This document shows positions 6,355 to 10,328 of a stretch of DNA of 10,328 nucleotides, one piece after another (the first letter of the stretch is position 1; the number at the start of each line of letters is the position of its first letter). A program made the translations under genes and the position numbers. Origin of the DNA: Holosporaceae bacterium. GTDB taxonomy: Bacteria > Pseudomonadota > Alphaproteobacteria > UBA3830. The stretch is taken from assembly GCA_031265715.1 (NCBI GenBank), contig JAISCG010000144.1:1-10328 (forward strand), written 5' to 3'. Below the pieces are notes generated by a model. It made no database searches. It was not told the origin of the DNA and saw only the letters and a program-made list of their open reading frames with translations.

Positions 6355-6888
6355 ATGAAGTTGATATCTAAAAAAATTTTGTGTTTGTGCGTTGTTGGAG
6401 TGTTTGGCAATTCTTTAGCAATGTTGCCGGTTGTTGAGGAAAATGAACTTGAGAAAGCGGCGAGTGCCGTAGTTGACAGTACGTCAGCCTACGATAAAGA
6501 GCTGGCCTCGGAGAAATTTGTTTCTGATCCTGAACAGCGAAAGCAAGTAAGACTTGGTATTGCTAAGATAGAAAGAATAAAAGGGTTGGATTTTTCCGCA
6601 AGCTACATTATATCTAAGGGAACTTTTCATCGTGTTATGAAATGTTTTAATTCTGATTTTATTTATCATATTTCAGAAAGCGATGAAATAGCCTTTTGTG
6701 ATCGTTACTTTGATTTGTTAACTACTAAAGAAGTATTTGGAAAATTCAAAAGACTGGACGAACCGCGTCTTTATCCGGCGTATATGTATTGCCACAAAAA
6801 TTTAGTAAAATTATTGTGCGTAGCACAGGCAGATCGATATCCAGGCATATCGCAAGTAGCGGATGGTTTGTTACCGTATGTGAACTAA
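6355..6888 (+). CDS. Exported protein of unknown function (177 residues)
   Basis: The ATG at 6355 follows GGAGG (6345-6349) at ideal spacing, so the in-frame TTG at 6343, which overlaps that site, is not the start. Residues 1-22 are a Sec-type signal peptide: Lys2, Lys6 and Lys7, a hydrophobic core ILCLCVVGVF, and a probable signal peptidase I site after SLA (Ala22). The mature part is polar and acidic near its start (EENELEKAASAV), then mixed, with cysteines at FCDRYF and MYCHKN. I do not recognise a domain. It stands as a single transcription unit ending in a strong hairpin terminator. Base composition looks more AT rich than the replication genes, as for cargo acquired separately. It could be an effector, toxin or surface factor, but nothing in the sequence decides between these. 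Confidence 0.75.
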   Translation: MKLISKKILCLCVVGVFGNSLAMLPVVEENELEKAASAVVDSTSAYDKELASEKFVSDPEQRKQVRLGIAKIERIKGLDFSASYIISKGTFHRVMKCFNSDFIYHISESDEIAFCDRYFDLLTTKEVFGKFKRLDEPRLYPAYMYCHKNLVKLLCVAQADRYPGISQVADGLLPYVN

Positions 6889-6922
6889 CCAAAGCTCTGG
6901 TACTGTAGTTTGTTTGTAAGTT

Positions 6923-6954
6923 ATAGCGATCTAGTTTGGGATCGCTATTTTTTT
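6923..6954 (+). terminator. Rho-independent terminator of the 177-residue protein gene
   Basis: ATAGCGATC (6923-6931) and GATCGCTAT (6940-6948) form a perfect 9-bp stem with an 8-nt loop, followed by a T run to 6954. It separates the two cargo genes into independent units. Confidence 0.85.
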
Positions 6955-7030
6955 GAATTTTTAACGGTCCATAAATCTTTTTCTTCTATATTCACCACAG
7001 TTTATATAGTAGAGAAATATAGAGGGAAAA

Positions 7031-8659
7031 ATGAAATGCCTTATTTGCGTAACATCATTGATGTGTTGTTTTTTATGTAGTGGCCTTAGCACAGAAGAAG
7101 GGAGAAAAGTTTTAGAGTTCATTAACAGCGAAGGTTCTGTTAATGAGGATGTTTCGATTACTGATGATGGAAAATACAGGAATAGAATTTTCTATAATGC
7201 TATACCAAATAGGAAATGGGGAAACCTAGGACAGAAAGAATACGGAAGAACATTTCTAACAAAATTAACATGGTTAAGAGATAACTTGGGATGCGTTGTC
7301 GACGGCGAAACGACAGTAATTGATATATCCTACTCAAAATTAAAAGAATATTATGAAAAAAATAAGAACTCTATGAATTTTGTTGCGCCTTCTGATGCGG
7401 CTGCTTTGAACGAAATTAAAGCATATTTTGATGAAGGATGCGACCGCAAAAAACTATATGTCTTGGCCGGAAAGTATTTGTTTGATTTGCCAGATACAAA
7501 GGAAGTAGATGAGCTTGACGAGTCGACGTTCACAGTAAAAACTGTTAACAAAGTAACAAATGACGATTCCACAAAATTTGTTTTTGATAAAGTTTTAGAG
7601 GTAATTTTAAAAACGGAAACAGGTTGTAGACGAATAGAAAGTCTTCTTTTATTAAGACTGCTGTCATTTGTGGAATCGCATCCATTAGAAGTAAACCTTG
7701 AAAAAATAGTTGTGCTCAAAACAAATGATGTTACTAGTTGCGCAAATGGAACACTCGCCATTAACTTTGATGACATGGATTGTATAGATTTGTCTACCTT
7801 TGCTGTGTCTTCAGATGATAGTACTACACCTAAATCCACAAGAGCAGAACTGGAATCAATTAAAAGAACAGTAAAAGAATTTATGAAAGAAACGAATCTC
7901 AGCGGAAGTTTTGTATATCTTGCAGATTACCTAAGCAATCCAAAAAATGAAAAACTGCTGAAGAGAGGTTTTAATCTAATTGCTTGCAGCATTATACACG
8001 AATTGAGTCATGCTTACGATGCTTATCTGCTAGGCGTAACCAGCATTCCGGACGTGGATTTATCATCTGCTGGAGCTTATCTGGAAAACGAAAAATTATC
8101 TGATATATTCATACCATTATTGAATACAGATTTAAAAAATAAAATCGAGACTTGTTATAATCAAACTACCGGGTCACCCAATGCTATTTACATAACATTA
8201 CGTAACAGCAACGTTATGAAACAACCGTATATTGCTGCAAACTTTCAAAGGATACTAGATAGAGAGCTTGCCAGAGAGATTTGCTCTAATGACAATCCGT
8301 CAGACATGCTGGTAATATCGGGGGCTGTACCAGTATATGTAGCTGGGACGAGGGAGTTTATTTTAATCGTGGATTACCAAAATGAAAATGCTATTAGGCG
8401 TGAATTTGGGGAACCGTACGTAATTGGTCATGGTCGGTATAAACTTTTTGCGGGTAAAAAGAGTGATGCCCAAACTCAGGTTGAACGATTGCAACCGATC
8501 TACGATCCTTATCCTATTGGCATAACATCAGAAGAAGGGAAATATAAAATATTTGAACCGTATGTTTTAGAAGAAGTTATAGGTGATGCAATAAAACAGT
8601 TAAAATCAGAAGGAAAGGAAATAGAATTATTTAAATATACTGTTGAGCCATCCAGGTAA
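7031..8659 (+). CDS. Exported zinc metalloprotease, M91/NleD-like effector candidate
   Basis: 542 residues from the ATG at 7031, with AGAGGG at 7021-7026. A short hydrophobic N-terminus (residues about 3-20, CLICVTSLMCCFLCSGLS) looks like a signal peptide with an unusual number of cysteines and no good lipobox. The catalytic signature HELSHAYD lies at 323-330, with His323, Glu324 and His327 as the expected zinc ligands and general base. About 125 residues upstream is TETGCRRIESLL (195-206), then SCANGTLAINFDD (236-248). This order (T-x-G helix, short strands, then HELxHAxD) resembles peptidase family M91, whose member NleD of enteropathogenic E. coli cleaves host MAP kinases. I cannot place the third zinc ligand. 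The C-terminal 200 residues are unassigned. Length well above NleD suggests added domains. The other possibility is an unrelated HExxH secreted protease. A TATAGT at 7005-7010 may be its -10. Confidence 0.7.
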   Translation: MKCLICVTSLMCCFLCSGLSTEEGRKVLEFINSEGSVNEDVSITDDGKYRNRIFYNAIPNRKWGNLGQKEYGRTFLTKLTWLRDNLGCVVDGETTVIDISYSKLKEYYEKNKNSMNFVAPSDAAALNEIKAYFDEGCDRKKLYVLAGKYLFDLPDTKEVDELDESTFTVKTVNKVTNDDSTKFVFDKVLEVILKTETGCRRIESLLLLRLLSFVESHPLEVNLEKIVVLKTNDVTSCANGTLAINFDDMDCIDLSTFAVSSDDSTTPKSTRAELESIKRTVKEFMKETNLSGSFVYLADYLSNPKNEKLLKRGFNLIACSIIHELSHAYDAYLLGVTSIPDVDLSSAGAYLENEKLSDIFIPLLNTDLKNKIETCYNQTTGSPNAIYITLRNSNVMKQPYIAANFQRILDRELAREICSNDNPSDMLVISGAVPVYVAGTREFILIVDYQNENAIRREFGEPYVIGHGRYKLFAGKKSDAQTQVERLQPIYDPYPIGITSEEGKYKIFEPYVLEEVIGDAIKQLKSEGKEIELFKYTVEPSR

Positions 8660-8746
8660 AAGGTACTTCCTCACCTTCGCATCCTACGGATCAGGGAGCC
8701 CCGTTACCTCGTTAGCGTTAGAGTTTTTTTAAAGAGGTTAACTTTT

Positions 8747-8782
8747 GCGGAGACATCTTTAATAAGATGTTTCTGCTTTTTT
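8747..8782 (+). terminator. Rho-independent terminator of the metalloprotease gene
   Basis: GCGGAGACATCTT (8747-8759) pairs with AAGATGTTTCTGC (8764-8776) over 13 bp with two G-U pairs and a TAAT loop, then six T (8777-8782). It lies 88 bp after the stop at 8657-8659. The CTGC and T run could alternatively pair with AAAAAGCAG at 8806-8814. Confidence 0.8.
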
Positions 8783-8850
8783 GTTTCACACTGCTCAACA
8801 CTCTGAAAAAGCAGCACTTCCGGCATATTTCGATAATTGATCGCAGATAT

Positions 8851-8858
8851 GCTATAAT
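8851..8858 (+). promoter_or_regulatory. Extended -10 promoter of the terminase small subunit gene
   Basis: A consensus TATAAT (8853-8858) preceded by TG (TG-C-TATAAT, from 8850) makes an extended -10. A recognisable -35 is poor (TTCGAT near 8829). Transcription would start about 24 bp before the ATG at 8889, and GAGGT at 8878-8882 is the ribosome site. A good promoter of its own suggests separate control from the cargo genes. Confidence 0.6.
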
Positions 8859-8888
8859 GATTTCAGATATAGACAACGAGGTTAATAC

Positions 8889-9308
8889 ATGGCTCTTATA
8901 AGAAAGTCTGAATATGCTCGCAGACAAGGCTTTTCTAAATCCTATGTTTCAAAACTGATCAAACAAAGCAAGATATCTGTTTGCGACGGCATGATCGATG
9001 AGGACAAAGCGAATGCTCGCAACGATCTGAAAAAACAACTGCTGGAAGCGAAACTGAACACCGAGATATACAAAGGACAAATCCTTGAGGCTCAGGCTAA
9101 CAAGATAGCAAGTCAATACATATCCGCAGAAGTTGTAAAGAAAGCCGTTCAAGCAAAGAATCGCATAGTCAGAGACACACTCCTGCAAATTCCAGATCGT
9201 GTTTCCTCGGTAATCGCTTCTCTCAAAGACGCTTCCGAAATCCATGCTCTGCTTATGACAGAGATAAGAAACACTCTTTTTGAATTGAGCAACGACACTA
9301 CAGTCTAA
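8889..9308 (+). CDS. Phage terminase small subunit (Nu1/TerS-like)
   Basis: 139 residues from the ATG at 8889. Residues about 5-28 (KSEYARRQGFSKSYVSKLIK) form a helix-turn-helix as at the N-terminus of lambda gpNu1-type small terminases. Residues 40-75 are a charged helix rich in Lys, Glu, Leu and Ala. Residues 78-135 match the C-terminal pattern of this family: ISAEVVKKA, then VRDTLLQIPDRVSSVIASL, then LLMTEIRNTLFELS. Small terminases recognise pac or cos DNA and dock the large terminase motor onto it. No large terminase, portal or capsid gene follows; the right end of the element comes next. An intact orphan TerS is characteristic of phage satellites, which use it to redirect helper packaging, but it may also be a prophage remnant. 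Confidence 0.75.
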   Translation: MALIRKSEYARRQGFSKSYVSKLIKQSKISVCDGMIDEDKANARNDLKKQLLEAKLNTEIYKGQILEAQANKIASQYISAEVVKKAVQAKNRIVRDTLLQIPDRVSSVIASLKDASEIHALLMTEIRNTLFELSNDTTV

Positions 9309-9791
9309 GATTCTCAGGATGCGCAATAAGGTTCGAAGAACGGCAGTATGTGGTTTTAAATGTGTTGTGTTAGAGCACAGCAATGCAAAAGTGACTGTCG
9401 ATCGACTTTAAGAAGATGATGTAAGCCTGACTTAATCACGCTCCTAATCAACGAAAACACCTATGCTCTACTCACCACAGCTGATCAGTTGCTATGGCTA
9501 CTTTCGTTCAAAAATGTGCAAAAACCTTTATCGTTCGGATTATTGGTCGGACTAATCTGACCTGCTAATTTTAAGCTGCCAGGCAGGCTGTCAAACCTAA
9601 TCGTCAAAAATGTCCCATAGCCTTTTCTCTCAGAAAATCCGACACACATACGAGGGAACAGTTTCGCACAGTGCTGCGGTCTTCTTTTTTTCTTTCTTAG
9701 CCGGCAATCATTTCTGCTGAAATTTTGATGCAAGTCTGCTATAATCCCTCGTAATCCAAGTAAATCTTATCATAGTATCATTGTAAGAATG
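9309..9791. other. Non-coding right end of the element with several small dyads
   Basis: 483 bp with no convincing gene; open frames here lack ribosome sites and family resemblance. It contains the 8-bp palindrome CTGATCAG (9481-9488). There is a 7-bp hairpin GGTCGGA/TCTGACC (9545-9562), a perfect CTGCC-A-GGCAG (9576-9586), and distant inverted copies GCTATGG (9491-9497) and CCATAGC (9615-9621). A CAAAAATGT direct repeat lies near 9509 and 9605, and a GCACAGTGC dyad with a following T-rich tract near 9666-9695. Lying between TerS and the att repeat, it could contain the packaging (pac or cos) site and integrase arm sites; neither is proven. Confidence 0.5.
9737..9745 (+). promoter_or_regulatory. 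Extended -10 element pointing towards the right att repeat
   Basis: TGCTATAAT (9737-9745), identical in its core to the TerS promoter. In the integrated state it reads into the flank. If the element circularises at the two 20-bp repeats, it would lie about 70 bp upstream of int and could drive it. No clear -35 is visible. Confidence 0.35.
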
Positions 9792-9811
9792 GTGCCATTT
9801 TTGAGGCCATA
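9792..9811 (+). repeat. Right att-like direct repeat (candidate attR core)
   Basis: GTGCCATTTTTGAGGCCATA matches the left repeat at 785-804 at 18 of 20 positions and lies in the same orientation. The last element gene, terS, is inside it. Sequence resembling a group II intron begins shortly beyond it. Confidence 0.55.
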
Positions 9812-9862
9812 TTTGATATTTCTCGAAGCTTTAATGCTGAAAATTCAGAGAAAAATATGGCC
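9805..9862. repeat. Inverted repeat at the right boundary (possible integrase binding pair)
   Basis: GGCCATATTT (9805-9814) with TTTCTC (9819-9824) is mirrored by GAGAAAAATATGGCC (9848-9862). The GGCCATA half is shared with the 20-bp repeat, so this end carries oppositely oriented copies of the same motif, as expected for recombinase sites. No matching inverted copy is evident next to the left repeat. Confidence 0.45.
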
Positions 9863-9879
9863 ATTTGTGATTTTGGACA

Positions 9880-10210
9880 ATCCCTCCGCTGCAAGGCTTG
9901 CGGCCGGCTGCCTGCTTCAAGATCGGGATTTCTCCTGATCTTGAAAAGCGCTCACAACGGTTATCCCGTTCCGTAGTTCCGTTTCCCGTTGAACTTAGGC
10001 TCCTGCTGTCCGCCGAAGAGATTTTTGAGCACCAAATCGGAAACACCAACTTCCGATACCTTTCTCTTCTGCCGCGCGTATCAACTCTTTTCGCGCTTTC
10101 GTACTTTACGGCAGTTCAAACGCATATTCCTCACGTAGCCTTATTCAACTCTGTTCGAAGGATTTTGCTGTTAGAGTTCAGCATTACCTCCTTTTATCGC
10201 ATGCTTGCAC
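9880..10210 (-). ncRNA. Candidate group II intron 5' RNA (domain I), separated from its ORF
   Basis: Read on the minus strand, CTGCCG pairs with CGGCAG around an internal segment containing TAAAG, CGAAAGCG, GAAAAG and TTGATACG. From memory, Ll.LtrB domain I has the same arrangement, with CGAAAAGCGAAAGCTGATACGG inside a 6-bp stem. Further on, AGGAGCCTAAG followed by AACGGGAAACGGAA resembles the AGGAGAACCTATG, GGAACGAAACG part of that intron. Possible 5' ends are GTGCA at 10210 or GTGAG at 10134; neither is the ideal GTGYG. Added to 578-784, the RNA would be roughly 540-610 nt long before the ORF, typical for this class. No fold was computed. Confidence 0.45.
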
Positions 10211-10215
10211 AGGGC

Positions 10216-10328
10216 CTACGCATGAAGAATTTTATTGACGGAAGCGAATAAATGTGCAGAGGACATAGAATTTCTGCGCATGACTGATTTTACAGACTGG
10301 GACGGCTTTTTTTTAGCCTTCACCAAGA
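10216..10328 (-). CDS. Possible C-terminal end of a gene entering from the right edge
   Basis: An open frame on the minus strand runs from the window edge to a TAG at 10216-10218 and encodes about 36 residues, rich in Lys and Ser at first (KAKKKPSQSV) and ending in SVNKILHA. It has no recognisable domain and is too short to judge. The stop lies immediately before the proposed 5' end of the intron, so it could be the end of a host gene next to the intron or simply a chance frame. Confidence 0.2.
   Translation of the reverse strand, partial: LVKAKKKPSQSVKSVMRRNSMSSAHLFASVNKILHA

Larger units (their letters stand above)
785..9811. mobile_element. Candidate phage-satellite (PICI-like) integrative element bounded by 20-bp direct repeats
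   Basis: Everything between the two direct repeats forms one coherent module, with all genes on the plus strand: integrase, unknown coupled gene, AlpA regulator, TOPRIM primase, DUF927 ATPase, repeat-rich candidate origin, two exported-protein cargo genes, orphan TerS. No capsid, tail, large terminase, lysis or conjugation gene is present. Gram-negative phage-inducible islands are known to have an int, alpA, primase, replicase, cargo layout, sometimes with terS. The alternative is a decayed prophage or an integrated plasmid, but every core gene here is intact, which favours a small functional element. Confidence 0.6.

Noticed and set aside
7351..7839. 162-residue open frame on the minus strand inside the protease gene
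   Set aside because: Composition is the complement of the plus-strand gene (Ser/Phe/Thr rich) and it has no ribosome site; a shadow frame.
8949..9383. 144-residue open frame antisense to terS
   Set aside because: Mirrors terS for most of its length and has no coding signature of its own.
9485..9733. 82-residue minus-strand frame near the right repeat
   Set aside because: No ribosome site and no resemblance to any family I know; the segment is better described by its dyads.
785..9811. CRISPR array, tRNA gene or IS element
   Set aside because: No regularly spaced repeats, no tRNA-like cloverleaf at either boundary and no transposase. The flanking repeats do not lie in a recognisable tRNA gene, the usual target of P4-type integrases.
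9831..10049. 72-residue open frame on the minus strand in the right flank
   Set aside because: It lies within the proposed intron RNA and has no domain signature; the open frame is probably accidental.
9898..10251. 117-residue open frame on the plus strand at the right end
   Set aside because: No ribosome site or family resemblance, and it is antisense to sequence that looks like group II intron RNA.

Overview
The window looks like a proteobacterial chromosome segment of low to moderate G+C. It carries a compact integrated element, about 9 kb long, whose gene order matches Gram-negative phage satellites (PICI-like islands). I suspect an alphaproteobacterial host with an intracellular or symbiotic life style, because the cargo includes a secreted protease resembling type III effector proteases, but the taxonomic call is inference only.

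Layout. (1) Positions 1-577, minus strand: broken remains of a group II intron reverse transcriptase/maturase, with an internal deletion and a frame change. (2) 578-804: what may be the rest of the intron RNA upstream of that ORF, then AT-rich repeats and the left copy of a 20-bp direct repeat (785-804). (3) 828-2890: P4-type tyrosine integrase and a coupled gene of unknown function. (4) 2891-3076: a control region with two 19-bp inverted repeats of identical architecture, a 17-bp perfect palindrome, a promoter and a further 19-bp palindrome. (5) 3077-5916: an overlapping operon encoding an AlpA-like regulator, a TOPRIM primase-like protein and a DUF927 helicase-like ATPase. (6) 5917-6354: a non-coding segment with 11 copies of G(G/T)GGAA in both orientations inside a large inverted repeat (candidate origin plus tandem terminators), then a G12 tract. 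(7) 6355-8659: two genes for exported proteins, one unknown and one an HExxH zinc metalloprotease resembling M91/NleD. (8) 8889-9308: an orphan phage terminase small subunit (Nu1-like). (9) 9309-9811: a non-coding right end and the right 20-bp repeat (9792-9811). (10) About 9880-10210, minus strand: sequence resembling group II intron domain I, then perhaps the end of a host gene.

Proposed logic: Int integrates and excises; AlpA and the operator cluster control the switch; primase, DUF927 ATPase and the 5918-6080 repeats replicate the excised circle; TerS, without a large terminase or any structural gene, would redirect packaging by a helper phage; the exported proteins are cargo. The two flanks are best explained as halves of one minus-strand group II intron split by the element. 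The satellite reading, the origin and the insertion-in-intron reading are inferences from gene content and repeats. The domain assignments for Int, AlpA, TOPRIM, DUF927 and the reverse transcriptase rest on motifs visible in the sequence.
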